Source: Amphiduros pacificus (taxonomy: Eukaryota > Annelida > Polychaeta > Phyllodocida > Hesionidae). Taken from it: a stretch of DNA of 64,000 nt. The notes below the pieces were generated by a model, which was not told the DNA's origin, did no database searches, and saw nothing but the letters and a program-made list of their open reading frames with translations. The first letter of the stretch is position 1. The number at the start of each line of letters is the position of its first letter. Shown piece after piece: positions 11,841-26,500 of the stretch. The position numbers were made by a program, and so were the translations under genes. The DNA is taken from assembly GCA_949316495.1 (NCBI GenBank), contig OX439002.1, positions 16,238,001 through 16,302,000 on the forward strand. The letters are read 5' to 3'.

Positions 11841-13700
11841 CTATAACACTAAGTTTTTTTTAAATAATATAAAAATGCCAGCTTATTGGGGGTTAGTTTA
11901 TGAAAATATATAGAATACTGCAGAGAAAAACACATTAATACTAAAAAGAAATTGAAAGAAAGTCCGTCAATTTCAAGATTTATTATGAAGCTAAAATGAT
12001 TAAAAATAGCTTAAATCGGTAGGGTTACAAAAGTGACAAATTGACGGACTTTAGTTTGACCTCACATTTATTTTTGAGATATTAGAAAAATTAAACATTA
12101 ATCTAATTTCAGAAAATAATCAGCAATAAGTTGCTATTATCATAACAATACCTAAAAAAGAAGAAATATTCCCTGAAAAATATGAGAAAATTTGTATGAA
12201 TAGAAATTATTGAAAAAAATATAATAAAAAATATATTGAATGTAGAGTTAATTGGATTATAACATTTAGTAGATGTATTTCTAAAATATTTCATGTATTT
12301 ATTTTTTTTCAACAATATGAGGAAGTTAGTGAAATCCTTTTATGAATATGTCTATGAAACACATCACTAAAAGTGGCCAATCATTAAAATGGCCTATGAC
12401 ACCTTTTACTATTTCGATAATGTCATGCCCATTTCCTTTAAATACTATTTTTTTGTTGATAAGTTTTGAAAAATGGCATTCTGTGTGGTTGATTTGGTTA
12501 ATGGAAGTCGAACACGGCCAATATTACATGTCATTGAAAGTGCTTTGCAGGGTGCTCTCTGGATGTCCGCTCCTCCCACTGCTATAAACCCGTTACATGC
12601 GCTATGCCACTCATGGCGCTTAAGTCATCTGCACTTCGTATGCTCCATGACTACCTCTACCATGTCCATAGTTCCTTCTACCTCTTTGTCCTCTCGTTCT
12701 AAATCCACCACCATGGGCAGATCTACAGCATGTGGTTTGTAGAGCCTTTTTGATGCTTTGAAAAATATCTTCTCTGAATGGTGCGCAACACCCTCTTGGA
12801 GTATATGTTCACTGAATGGTGTGCCACGCCCTCTTGGAGTATTGCTCTGACCCCTGCCTCTGAAGCGACCCATTACTGTGACCTCTATATTCACTGGTTT
12901 AACCTCTAAAGTCACTGGTGCGATCTCTAGTGCAACGTATTGCATCCAACTTGGCTTGAGCCTGTGATTTTGTCCTCTGTCATTTGACATGTTGGGAATA
13001 TCTCCTCTGTCTTGGCTATCATGAGCTGGTCCTCTGGGTAGTCTGCATACAGCAAGAGTTTTATACATTCTTCACTTTTCACCCCTGTCATGATTCTATC
13101 AGCAATAGGTTTGTCAAATGATCTTGTCCAAAGTGGCACTCCTTGGCCTCTTGCTCCTGGCTTCAAAGTCCTGCCTCACAATTCAAAGCTTCTTTTAGAT
13201 TTTAAAGTAATCATCAAAATGTCTAATGACCTGCTCATAAACCTGACCCCCACTGTAAGCCAGTGTTGTGACTGCTCCAGCTTCATTCCCCACTGCTCCC
13301 TTCTCCTTAAATTCAAAGGTTTCCGATAATCTCACACAATCTGGTCCTATGCATGGAAGCAGCCTGATAGTCTGTCTTTTTGGGACTTTTCCTCATATCC
13401 TTTAGTCCCTGCATAAATCTCAAATGCCCCTTTCCAATCTTTCAAAGTTTGGAGCATATTATCAACCTCTTTGCTGAGGGGTTTTGTAAAAACCTATCTA
13501 TTTATTTAAGTGATGAACAAAGTGTCACAGTAATTGATACAGAGGTCACTTCAGAAGCAGGGGTCTGGGGCCACACTCCTAGTACATGATGACTGTCTGA
13601 CATAGGGTCTGTCAAACTGTCAAGTTACAGCATCCTATGGTCAAGATATGTTAAAATGTCAACAAACTCATCAATGTTTCTCCATGGTGTAAGCTATGTG

Positions 13701-15497
13701 CTCCATTGGATAAATTCCATTCACCTTGCAAAGATTATCAAATAGTGTTTTTAGGAAATGGATGCTGAGCTTGGAAATAAAACAAAAATCACCCATCACT
13801 GATCCCATCCACGCATTTCTGAAGAGGTATCATTCTGCCTAATAGGTCAGAAAAAGTTCTCAAGAAAGAAGTTATCCAATAAAGAGTGTTGGAGTATATT
13901 TAATTTAGATTATATTCAATTTGACAAATGGACAAATTCCCAAAACAGTATCAATAACAAATGGCACAACTAAGATGTATTGTAGGATACAGATTGCCCA
14001 TTGCCCATCCATAGACACTTATATACAAGTATATACAGTCATGATTTCTGACAGTGATCAGAGAGGTTACAGAGTGCAAACGTGAAGGCCAACAAGTGCA
14101 GGCTAATGAGATGCATTGCTGATCCGACAGGAAGATGATGTGATGGTCCAAGCCGGAACTGCACCAGAAGCTGCAGAGAAGCCAGCAGGCCAACGCTCAT
14201 TAGTATGCACTCAGATCCAGTTAAAAGGGCCCCGAAATCGCTACTTGGGGAGCAGAAACCACTTGCCTAGAAGATCCATGACACTCTGTCTCATGACTGC
14301 CACTTGTATAGACTTTGGATGCATTAACAAGCCTGAGGGCTCTGAACAGTTATCAGCATTTGGATATTTCATGTATCACACTCTTGCCATGCCTTCCTAG
14401 CCAGACGATTGTGCATACAAGGACCAAATTAAGACGACTATTGTGCATTGTATATATGCTGAGTCTGCAGTCCTTCTTACCTCCCACTCAGATAGGTAGA
14501 GTAGGTAGCTAGGTTAAGGCCCCAGCTCACAGTCGCAAGCGAGTATAGTTCCATGTTCCCATTTATGTCCCCATAGGTCGGATACATACAAACCATACTT
14601 AACAGTATAAACCCTACATTCCAACAGAAAAAAATCTACATTCAAGTGGCCATGGATAATGGCCCATTCATTTAGAGTTTGATGTTGTGAAATGGATGAA
14701 GCTGGTGGTGGCCTATGTACAGATATAATCTGTAAAGGTGTATTTAGAGGTTTTGCTTGTTCAGGAGAACCTTTGAACGAACCATATTGCCCATTTAACT
14801 ATATCATCCATGGTTCCAATGACCTTGAAAAATGGTTCTGTTCTGTTCTAACAGGTTATTTATTTTACATTTTACAAGTATATCGTTAAATTAGTAATCA
14901 AATAATTAAATCAATATATCATTAAGTAAGTAATAAAATAAGTAAAACATGAAGTATATCTACAGTATTTATTTCACAATCTGTACATGTTGTACTTTTT
15001 TACATGATGCACTTTGTTTTCATGAAGGAACAAAAGGATGGCTTATATTAAGCCCATGCAATATTTATGTTAAAACTACAAGAAAAATGAAAATACATAA
15101 CGTCATACCAAAATTCTACAGTATACTAAATAAAAATAGACAAGAAAAGAAATATACCTCATAAAGATTTCTGGTAAGTTTAATACACACATCACAGAAA
15201 TTAGTGTAATGTTATTATTTTAATTGTTGTCTTTTGATATATTGTGTATATTTTACAAAATGTGAACCATCTTCAACGTGTTTATAATATATACTTATCT
15301 CTTTTTATTTTGTTTAAAAGTGATGATATAATTCTCAATATTAAAAATTAAAGTGATATTTTTGTGACAACAAAAAAACAAATTTTCCCCAATATGTAAT
15401 TTGAATCCCTTATTTAAACATATTTAAGAAAAAAAAGCAGTATGTCTGACTTGTTCTCAGATTGGAATTGTAATGTTTCAATTTCTGGATATCTTAT
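13701..15497. other. No gene recognised
   Basis: There is an open stretch at about 14116-14400, but no motif supports it. The part nearest 15.5 kb would be the 3' flank or untranslated region of the minus-strand HGSNAT gene. Confidence 0.4.
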
Positions 15498-16730
15498 TTA
15501 CATGGCAACTAAAATACCCTTGCAGTGCAGATTATGAGAAGCAATCAGCCAGATGGAAATACCAAACATATTCATGGCAAGCTGTGCTGCATGTGTATAC
15601 TCCATGAAACTACACCGGGAAATAATGCTCAAAAACCTCATGACAAACATATATCACAAGTGTGTTCTTACCTGAAATGAACAAAATAATTATGAACCGT
15701 ATCATTAACCATCAGTGATAATGTTGAAAAAATCAAATAATTAAAATATTGTTTATGTATTGTTCATATATTGATATCAACAGCCTACCAGGATAAAAGA
15801 ATGGTGCCCCACTCCATAAATGGAACACATCAATAAGAAGGTAACACAGTGTGAGAATGAGGAAGGCCATTGAAGACAATACCAGGATGAATGATACTGA
15901 GCTGAAATAATAAACACTTCAACTTAATAATTCTTTATTTGGACCAAGTATTATCCCAGAGACATAAAACCTATGGGGATTCAAGAATAGCCCCACTGTC
16001 CTCAGCATGACATAAGAGGCAACTTCAGAAACATTCAGTTTGACATGGGATACGACTGGGTTGGTTTGGCAGAAATACTGATACAGTTGCAGATCTGTCT
16101 CGGATCCAGACGTTCACCAAACAGGCAGATCAGATTAGGCCCAAGTCATTTAAGCAGCTTGGGGTATATCTCCTTTAATATATTCTGGCTATTATTTTAA
16201 ATATCATTGATTTAAAAATATCAATGTTTGAAATTTAAAAATAATTGTTAAATTTGTAATTATTAAATGAGTACTGAAAGGAGAATAATGTTGATTGGGC
16301 CAATTCTAAGAGTATATCATGTTAGATATACTCATGGGATGAGGGCCTAGAAAGGCTGTGTGGTGAGTAGGGGAGCTAACTAACGGAATTTCTAAAAAAA
16401 AAAAAAGCACACACACATGAAACAAAACAAACAAAAGAAGCAAGGAATGAAATATTGAAAATAATACAAATAGAATAGAAAAATGGCCATTGGAAAGAAA
16501 GCTCCAATGTTGAACATACCCTGGTAAATTGCAAACAGTTTTTTATCAAAAGGATGGCACCAATAAATACAGACTTTCCCAATGTAAAAGGAATGTAACG
16601 TGCCCAAAATCTACATATAATAGAGGATTTGTTAAATAATAAAAGTTTGTGCCTTGTGATTCTCCAATATATTGTCTTGCTTCAGGCTCTTTAACATCAA
16701 TTGATCTCTGCATATAGAAATGTTTTATAC

Positions 16731-16783
<53 letters not shown>

Positions 16784-19700
16784 CTTTCTCCAAATCAAAG
16801 AAAATACTGAGGAAATGTTCACCTTTCATGAAACCCATTCTGTGCAACTGTAATATAAGCCTCAGTTTCTAAAAACCAAACTAATCGCCCTTTAATAATT
16901 CGTTCCATCCTTTTACATTATTATATAACTGGTTAAAATAATAGGATTAATTGAATCTGATAAGTCTTTGCCAGGCTTTGGAATGGGAATAATTGTTGCT
17001 TCACTCCATGAAGGAGGAAAATCACCATTCTCCCAAAATGTATTAGAAATATCCGAGAAATGTCCAAGTGTCTGGTCAAGAGGGTGTTCAAGGCTTGTGA
17101 TTGTGAAATTTGATCAGGTCCAGGAGCAGTATCATGCAAGTTATCTTAGGCAAGCTTTAAATCTAATATGATAAATGATTTATTTTATTATTTTAATTTA
17201 TTAGATATGCTATTCAGTTGTTAACTTTCTTTCCTATTTTTTATTTGTCGGAATTTTGTAGAATTTTGCAGAGGAGGAATTATTCAAACTCGTTTGATTT
17301 ATCTGTGGGATATGACCATTTTATTAAGGTGTTTAATCCTCAAAACCACCTTCCTTCCCAGTAATCGCACATACAGCATTTTTAATTGGCTTTTGTAAGT
17401 GTATTTAATAGAAACATAATCTTTCCAGTTTTCACTCATACCAGGTCATTTAATTGACGCAAGTTATATTGAGCAGGGAGCCTATCAAATTTCTTAAGAA
17501 CCTTTTACTGCTCTTTGCCAGCCTCCATGCATTCATCCTTAACCCACGTTTTTTCTTTGATTTTGGAATTTGGCAATACAGCTCTTGGTAATATCATAAA
17601 GAGTGTCAGTGAAATTATTAAGGGGATCATCAGCATCTCCAAATATTTCATGTGTTATTTAGTTAAAACAGGACGTTTGAAATTTGGTCCAAGTGGCTTT
17701 ATGAAATTGGCTTTTAAAGCATTCATGAAATGAGGTTTTCAAGCACATTTTCCTGGCATAATATAAATGTTTATACCCTAATGCGATCAAAAGTTATTAC
17801 CCATCATATTTCCCCTACATGTACTTCTGTGCCATTTGAAAGTGGATGAGTCTTCTGCTAAAATTCAAATCATCCATTGGACACTTGTCAACAAATTTTA
17901 TTTAGCTGACTAGGTATTTGTGCAAATACCTGCTCAGTAAATTCTTGCTAACAGTGGGGCACCCTAAATTGGGACAATGGAGTGATTTGGCTTACAGAGC
18001 CCTGTTTGTCCATTAATGTTTGTCCAATGGGACAGGCCTGACAACACCCTGACAAACCACAATAGAGGTCACATGATTGTATACATGTTGTCACCTGATG
18101 GTCAAGAGTACTGGCAGTACTTGGCACTTTTATCAAAACACAATATTCATGGTCAGTGTATTTTGGTTAATTCTAGTGAGATAGCTTAATTGTATCACAG
18201 TTTCATGACCACATATCATTTAAGCATACCCCAAACCTCTGTAAAATTGCCTGTGACCTCTGTGGTTTCATGAATGCTTTAAAGGTTCTTTCATTTTGAG
18301 GAGAAAGTGTTTATTCAATACAATGGGATTATCATAGATCCTTCTCATGGATATTACCTTCAATTTTAGTTTCCTTTCCTGGAGACATATAATATTTGTG
18401 TTATATTTTTGGATTAAGAGGTCTAATTCTGACCTATTAGCTTTAAGTCCCCTACAATCCCAGTGTAAGATACTCCCAAAAGCCATAAATACTATCATTA
18501 TTGAAATACAAATTAAATCTATGAAAATGTCATTGGGTTATTTGTTTCGATTGCATTTCCTTAATGACCTGTGGTTCAGATTACGATTAGTTTCCATTTT
18601 TTCAACGGATTTTGATAGTTGAGGTACAGAGGCAGAAGCATTGTTGACATTTCTATGTTTGATGGTATTGGATTGCTGGTCATGATCTTTACTTTTTGTG
18701 TTTAGTTTGATTTATTTGAAACAGATTCTGCTGTAGGAAGGTCTATCGCTGCAGGAGAGGCTACAGGAGTCTGTGTAGATATATGAATTGGAGTATGTGT
18801 AATAAAAATATAATTTTTTCATCAATTGGCCATGAAATGTCTGTTTGAATTCAAGCCAGCTATTCCTTGAATTCCTTTTTCAATTGGAATAGGAGACATT
18901 TTTTACTGGTGCATTCTTGATCAGTACTCTCAATGATTAAAAACTTATTTCACAAATTTAAAAGTTATTTCACATTAATTTTTAGACAGTAGAAAAATAT
19001 GTGGAGCAAGTAACAAGGTGCCATGGTTTATATTTTGTTTGCCTATTATGAACTGACAAATTAACAGGGAGTAAAAGAATCGGAGGACCATTCCAACCCC
19101 AGGCCCACAATGAGGTACCTAATAATAATCTTATTTCCATAGAATGGAGAGATAAACAGGCGGACAGAGGCATGGACTGATATAAGACAGACATGGTGGT
19201 TACTAAGAGGTCTCTGGAACTTAATTTTCAGTACTTCAATTATAACAAGAGAAGAGGGGATAAGTGGAATTAAATGGAGCCTTTTAAACATATCTTGGCC
19301 AAAATAAAGCTTACCACAGGTTTTTATTGACTGGTATCAATCCATCATTTTGTGGAAAATTGCACAAAACTCCTGCTGTCAAACCCTGGAAAAATACAAT
19401 TATTTTTCATTATTACTGAAACATTTTATTAGCGAGAAATCTATTCAAAAATAATTACAAATCTTGGTGCTATTGAACTGATTTTATGAATACTCACTGT
19501 AATGATCGACCATATGAGCCAACGTTTAACCTTTTGAACCCAGTCTGTGTAGCAAATCAAACTTTTCCCTGCCTAAACACAAAATTATAACCTTAGTAGA
19601 GTTCATGATAGGATGGTCAATCAGCATTTTTTATACCTTAATCTGTGTATAAGTAGTATTTTGCTGACTGAAAAATGAGGCCATATCAAATCAATATTTA

Positions 19701-22700
19701 TTGAAAGAAAACATTGACAGGATTATCACCAAAGCAATATAATTGCTGGTTCACTTAGACTACAATAGTCTTGATTTGATGACATTTTTAGAACAGATAA
19801 GTCTGGTGTCATGGACACAGATTATGGAGTAAATATAAGTAGGAAAGTCACATATTACCTTATTTATCTCAGATGGTCATGTGACTGTACCTATACCATT
19901 ATAAGATATCAAAATGTTAGGGCCACACCTGTAAACCCAGGAAGCAAATTAATACAGACGTCATGGTGCCAAGAATTCCTTCAGGGTCATATGGAACTGT
20001 TGTCATGTACCAATTCTACAAAAAATTGAAAAGGTGTCATAAATCCCAAGTGATTTACTCATATTCCTGTCCAAAGGATAAAAAGTAACAATTTATCCAT
20101 TATCATACCAGTCCAGTTGCAACACACCTGTCTCCGATCCAGATGTTCACCAGACAGGCCGATCAGATTAGGCCCAGGTTTGGTTTAAGCAGCCCTGTTT
20201 GGCTCTGTTGGGCTTCTCCCCAATTCTGACTGGGAGGCGATTACATAGATTTATTATATTTACAGAGCACTAGTAGATTCAAAACTTGATTAGCAATGTT
20301 TGTAAAATGAATTAGCATGTCTATCTCATACTATAGCACTTGATTGCACACTGTATAAAACGCATTGACGTGATCAGAGAGGCACTGTGACGAGATTTGA
20401 AAAAAAAAACCCAGTTTCTTAGCCGGTCTACCAGCCAACTCCATCTAGCGGGAGATAAATCTGTGCAATCCATCAGGGCTGGTTGAGGCCAGGGGCCATT
20501 ATGGTCATTCTAACAGGAATTCCTGTTAGATTCCATGATTTTATTTTTTCTGAACATGATCTGTTGAATACTTATTCTTTATATTATTAATTTGAAACGT
20601 AAATAAACATTTATTATGACAAAATACTTTCAGCAATCCATTAATTCAGTCTAGCCATACAGGAGAGGGCTTCCACCAGACGACCACGTGACCACTGACC
20701 CTGCCTTCACATTTAATGCTTCACGTAATACCAAACCGAAAAAAATTAACCAAAATAGAAAACTATATAACATTAAAATTGGCTCATGCAATGTACAAAG
20801 CATTAAACATAAAATATTGCTAATCAAAGACTACTTTACTGAAAACAATCTACATGCTCTTTTTGTTACTGAAACATGGTTACATGAAACCGGAGATGAA
20901 AGGATAAAAGATGAACTGGAGGATGGGGGCTACAGATTCCACTCCTTCCCCAGGATAGGCCACACTGGAGGCGGCCTGGCCCTCCTCCATCGAGTTGAAA
21001 TTCCATTTGAAACAAATAGAATCAATCCACCAAAACTTAATACGATGGAACTAATGGAAGCATCATTACATATCAAAGGAAGACACATTACTATTGTAAC
21101 CATATATAGACCAGAGCCATCTGGTGGGAATAAATATACCTACTCTGAATTCTATGATGAGTTCACACAATTAGTGGCCCATTATGGGTCATTCAATCAT
21201 GAAGTCCTTTTCCTGGGCGATTACAACTTCCATATGAATAAACCAAAAAAACCGGATGTTATTAAATTTAATCCTAAATCTTGATATAAATCCTCCTAAA
21301 CCAGCTAAGAAATTTATATCTTACAGGAACTACAAAAAAATTGACATAAACTCTCTTAAACGGGACATTAAATCAATCTCAGACACTAGGTCAGACTGGG
21401 AACAACTCTCCCTACAGGATCTGGTGGAATATTATGACACAAAATTGACTGCTATTCTGGATAAGCATGCTCCCAAGAAAACTACTAGCATCTCAGATCG
21501 CAATATGGTTTCATGGATGAGTAACCATATCAAAACCGAGAGGTCTCTTAAGAGAAGACTTGAGAGAAAAATGAACAAAACAGGACTACAAATTGATAAA
21601 GAACTCTATAAGCTAGGGAAAAACAAATATAATGCATTACTAAAAAGTGCACAATCGAGTTATTTTGCAAATTTGGTAATTGAAAATAAACATGACCCTA
21701 AAAAACTGTTTAAAGTTATCGATATGGTTATGCACAAGCCTAAAGACACTCCAATGCCAAAATCATGTGATGACACTGAACAAGCAAATAAATTCAATAA
21801 TTTCTTCCTTGAAAAAATTGATTTAATCAGACATGACATAGACCTGACCTCTACCACTCAAATCTCTCCACCAGGGGTCAGTACTGAGAAAACCAACCCA
21901 GATAAGCAGATTGTGAATAAACTAAATGAGTTCACACCCCTGACCCCGGATGAAGTCAGAAAGTTAATTAAAAAGTCTGCAAGGAAGTCATGTGAACTTG
22001 ATCCCATCCCAGCATGGCTATTATATGACCTCATAGATGAACTATTACCGATAATAACCAACATTATAAACAAATCATTAACTGAACAACAGGTACCTGA
22101 TAACATGAAAATCGCCATAATCAAACCTCCACTAAAAAAGCTTGGTCTAGAGCTAATAGAGAAAAATTACAGGCCCGTATCTAATCTCAGTTATATATCT
22201 AAACTCACAGAATGGGCTGTAACAGAACAACTAATATCTCATTTAGTTGAGAATGGACTAACTGACACCTTCCAATCAGCATATAAGGAGTATCATAGTA
22301 CTGAGACTGCCCTGCTTAAAGTGCAGAATGATATACTCGTAAGTCTTGACCAAAGAAATTCAGTCATATTACTGCTACTTGACCTGTCTGCTGCATTTGA
22401 CACCATTGACCATGATATACTTTTCGATAGACTGAACTCCCGGTGTGGAATTACTGGCCCCGCCTTGGACTGGATAAAGTCATATCTAAGAAATAGAAAA
22501 CAGTGTGTCAAAGTAGGACTTCGAAGATCTACTCTAAAATCTATAAAATATGGGGTCCCCCAGGGCTCTGTCCTGGGACCCATCCTCTTCACAATATATA
22601 TGTCACCATTAGCAGATATCTTAAAAAAATATAATATGAATTATCATATCTATGCAGATGACACGCAAATCTACATCCCTGTGGACCACTCATCTGAGAA

Positions 22701-23559
22701 GAATATTGAAATTAGCAAGAATACGCTAGAAAAGTGCATTGATGAAGTCAGGGCATTCCTCATATCTAACAAAATGAAGATAAATGATGGGAAAACTGAG
22801 ATGCTACTGTGTAGAAACATTCGAGATAATACGGCAGGTAAGCAGGCATATCTGCCAGCATCCATAAGAGTAGGTGATTCAATTATAAAACCATCGGGTA
22901 GTGTGGTGAATCTAGGGATCACACTAGACTCCAATCTAGACTTAAAGGCGCAAGTTAAAAAAATGTGTAGAAAAGGCTATTATCATATAAGGAATTTATC
23001 TGCCATTAGACATTGTCTCGATGGAAAAACTGCCATTACCCTAACACACGCTTTTGTATCATCTACACTGGACTATGGAAATGGATTACTTGCTGGCCTA
23101 CCAAAATCTGAGATCAAGAAGTTGCAATATTTGCAGAACTCTGCGGCGCGGGTAGTTTGCAAACTCAAGAAATTTGATCATATATCTGAAAAACTGAGGG
23201 AATTACACTGGCTGCCTGTTCATGCAAGAATACAGTTTAAAATCCTACTGATAACATGGAAGGCGCTGAACGGCAAGGCCCCACCTTACCTTCGTGATCT
23301 ATTATATATAAAAACTGGGATAAAGATCTTAGATCTAACAATGGTACTTACCTATGTGAACCGAAGATGCGCCTCCGGACAGTGGGTGATAGGGCATTCT
23401 CATCCATCAGTCCCAAGCTCTGGAACGCGCTACCCCAAAACATAAGGGAATGTACCACAGTCGACTCATTTAAGAGTAGACTTAAAACTCACCTATTCAG
23501 AACTCACGTTCTGAACGCAGCGCTATGAACAGACTTGTCTGGTATCAGCGCGATATAAA

Positions 23560-23599
<40 letters not shown>

Positions 23600-26500
23600 A
23601 TATTAAGGGTATTTATGGGTGTTGGTAGTGAGTGCCCCCTAGTGTCAGAGGAGTAAATTACCAAAAATACTGTACTTGATGGGAATTGGTACATTACAGT
23701 GTAAAAATACATTCCCTATTAAATTAAAAGCATTAATGACATGAATCAATGTTTAAACACCTCAATACTTGAACTATAAGGTACTATTACAAGTATATTT
23801 CTTTCAAAATAGTATTTTGTCCTATTTTCCTTGATGATAGTTTTCATGAGAAATGAAGAAGACAAGCAAATAAGTTCTGCAGATTACACAAGAAGTAGGC
23901 TTATTTTTAGCTGTGTTTATTTCATTTCATTGGGAAAATTCCCTGTGATCCTAGTGAAACAGATTTTCTCATTTTGATTTGTGTAATTTGGAAATAAAAA
24001 GGAAGTTTGACAATCAGATATGTGAAGGGAGGTGAAAAAATTCATATATTTGAAATGAGAAAGTGTGTACTTTACCTCTATTTTTCTCTTAATGTATTTG
24101 AAAAATAGAAAATCTGTTTCACTAGGATCATAGTAAATATTGTTAAGATCAATTTTACAAAGTTGTTTGGAAATACACTTTATTATGGTCCCACAATCTG
24201 CAGAACTTTTTCCCTTTAACATTTTGACATGACAAAATAAATTTTGGAGCAGTGACATATTACTACGCCACTTTTTATGAGTTGAAAAGATATGAAGCTT
24301 TCAATATAATCAAAGAAATTCCATTGTGATTTTCAAATAATAAATCAATAATTTTATTACAAAAATGAATACCATAAAATGTCATTTCATGACTTGAAAA
24401 TTTTAATGAAAAGGGAACTCTTTTTGACAGTTGAGCATTTTTCCCGTACTTTTTTGAAAACATTCCATTTTGGCGTAAAAAGAAAGTAGTTCCCTCAGAA
24501 AATCTGCCACCAGAGGACACTCACTACCAACACCCATAAATACCCTTAATAGAGGGTTCACACAATTGAGATCTGTCGACCCGCCCACCTGTACACAATC
24601 GTGTGCCAAGTGGCACTTTCTGCCGGACCAATCGCGTGTAAGCGGCGAGTCCACCTTTCGCCTGGTTTGCCGGCCTGCCGGGAGGTATGGCCCGACGGAT
24701 TTGGCGGACCGCCGCTTTCGCCGGCGGGCAAACCCACCGCCAAATCGTGTGTAACTGCCGATATCTGGCGGTTTGTGGTGGATTTTGGTGGAACTGCCGG
24801 CTTCAATCGTGTGCACCTAGATTAATCAGTCAAGAAATAAAACCAATCAGAGTGGCTCTTGCATAACAAACCTTAGGCCCTGAAGTGTCCATCTGGACTT
24901 GGCCTGATTGGAGGTTGGTAAGCTCAAACAGATGCTGTGTAAGGTACTGGCTGCAATAAGATTTTGCCAGTGAAAAGAGCATGCGATTTCACTGTTTTGT
25001 CACCATGCACCACTCTGCCCTCTGGTGGAATATAATGATGCTAAATCAGTCTCCACTTCAGTTTTGGTTTGCAAGTTTATGTGATGAATTGCGTAAAAGA
25101 AAAAATATTTAACTAGTTGAGGTCCCACAAGATGTTGTACAAGTGGCCTACACGGGTGAAATACAGACTTTACTTGAACACTGTTAGTTGTTTTCAACCA
25201 TGGGGAATATTACCTAATTATTGACCTAAATATTGAGCCAGTTGAGGTCCCGTTTGATTTCGTACAAAGGGGCCTACATGGGTCAAATGCAGACCTTACT
25301 TGAACACTATTAGTTGCACAAGTATGAGATAATAAGTTTGTTTGTTTGTTTCAGTTTTACATCACTTTCAACATTATTTCAGTCATTTCGTAATGAGACC
25401 TACTTGTAGCAGAGTGATGCCTCACTGAATTGTTATGTCGCATGTCCTTGACATGACAACCCACCCAGTCACAGATTTACAAGGATAACATGTGAGGAGA
25501 TATGTGAGTGACAGTTACATAAATGAGATTGCTCCACAGGTGAGATATGTGAGAGATAATTACTGCACAAGTGAGACAGCTGCATAGATGGGACAACAAT
25601 TACAAACAGTGAGAGACAGTTACAACAGTGAGAGATAGCTGCACAAGTGAGAGATAGTTACAATAGTGAGACAGCTGCATAAGTGAGAAATAGCTGCACA
25701 AGCGGGAGACAGCTGCACAAGGGAGAGATAGTTACAACAGGGGGAACAGTTATAGCAGTGAGAGACAGCTGCACAAGTTAGAGTTAGCTGCATCAGTCAG
25801 AGACAGCATCCCTTCCAAGCCGAAAGCTTTAACCACTATTCATTCATCTACTCGTTCATTCTTTGGTTCATACTAACTTTGAAGGTAGGATGTTGATGAA
25901 TATGTGAAGTTCCAAATACACTCCTGTCTATAAGACCTGCAGCTCCCCCAGTGCACATTGGATAAGCACTCTGATCGTGAAGACCTCCAGGTCCAATGTA
26001 ACCTCTGTTAAAACCAATTTATTGTTAATATATTGATAAAATAGAATGAATGTCAAAATATTCCTTTTACAATATATTCTATTCAATTCAGAAATTTAAT
26101 TTTAAAAGGTATAATAATTGTGATATCACTGACATATATCGGATGAATTAATATTAGATAATAAGTCTGAACAATTTGTGTATTTTACACATGATAAAAA
26201 GCACAGAAATACTCCAATTCTTGGACAAGTAGTATAAAATGACAGTTGTCACAAAGGAGTTTGTCAGTCTGAGGTAATATTAAATGACAACCTAAAATAG
26301 CAGATAAATTGATATGCAATGAAAAAGTGACATACGTTGGGCATCCCTTCTCCAATGGCAGACCAAATGTGAGGGCGAGATGTAAGGCTACTATGGCCAT
26401 AGTAATCAACCACTCGGGCCAATAAGGTAATACATCACGCATAGCAGCCAACCAGTTCTGCTGCATTAATATTGATGAAATAAATTAAAACTTCATTCTC

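Larger units (their letters stand above)
10775..13700 (-). mobile_element. Ty3/gypsy-like LTR retrotransposon fossil, broken
   Basis: Two minus-strand pieces in the expected order: a gag-like region at high coordinates (about 12.6-13.7 kb) and a piece resembling the start of reverse transcriptase (about 10.78-11.06 kb), with the family-typical TEPTDWVNRLLVV. A tRNA-derived SINE and a 325-base repeat lie between them. No terminal repeats are seen. The element is old and heavily broken, with many breaks. Treating the two pieces as one insertion is an inference. Confidence 0.6.
23603..24549. mobile_element. Inverted-repeat DNA transposon, copy 1 (non-autonomous)
   Basis: The ends are inverted repeats of about 45 bases: TTAAGGGTATTTATGGGTG on the left and its complement CACCCATAAATACCCTTAA on the right. 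TA flanks both sides, so the target could be TA; the alternative TTAA reading cannot be excluded. The inside is AT-rich. A minus-strand reading frame is largely open here and fully open over 186 codons in the copy at 33691-34607, but no transposase motif is seen. It inserted directly beside the (ATT)n tail of the LINE. Confidence 0.85.

Noticed and set aside
14116-14512. 94-codon and 65-codon plus-strand frames
   Set aside because: No motif, splice context or repeat in family; near the LTR-element fossil and may be old element debris.
24403-24825. Overlapping GC-rich open frames on both strands
   Set aside because: They lie in a GC-rich small element with few stop codons by composition; there are no motifs or splice context.
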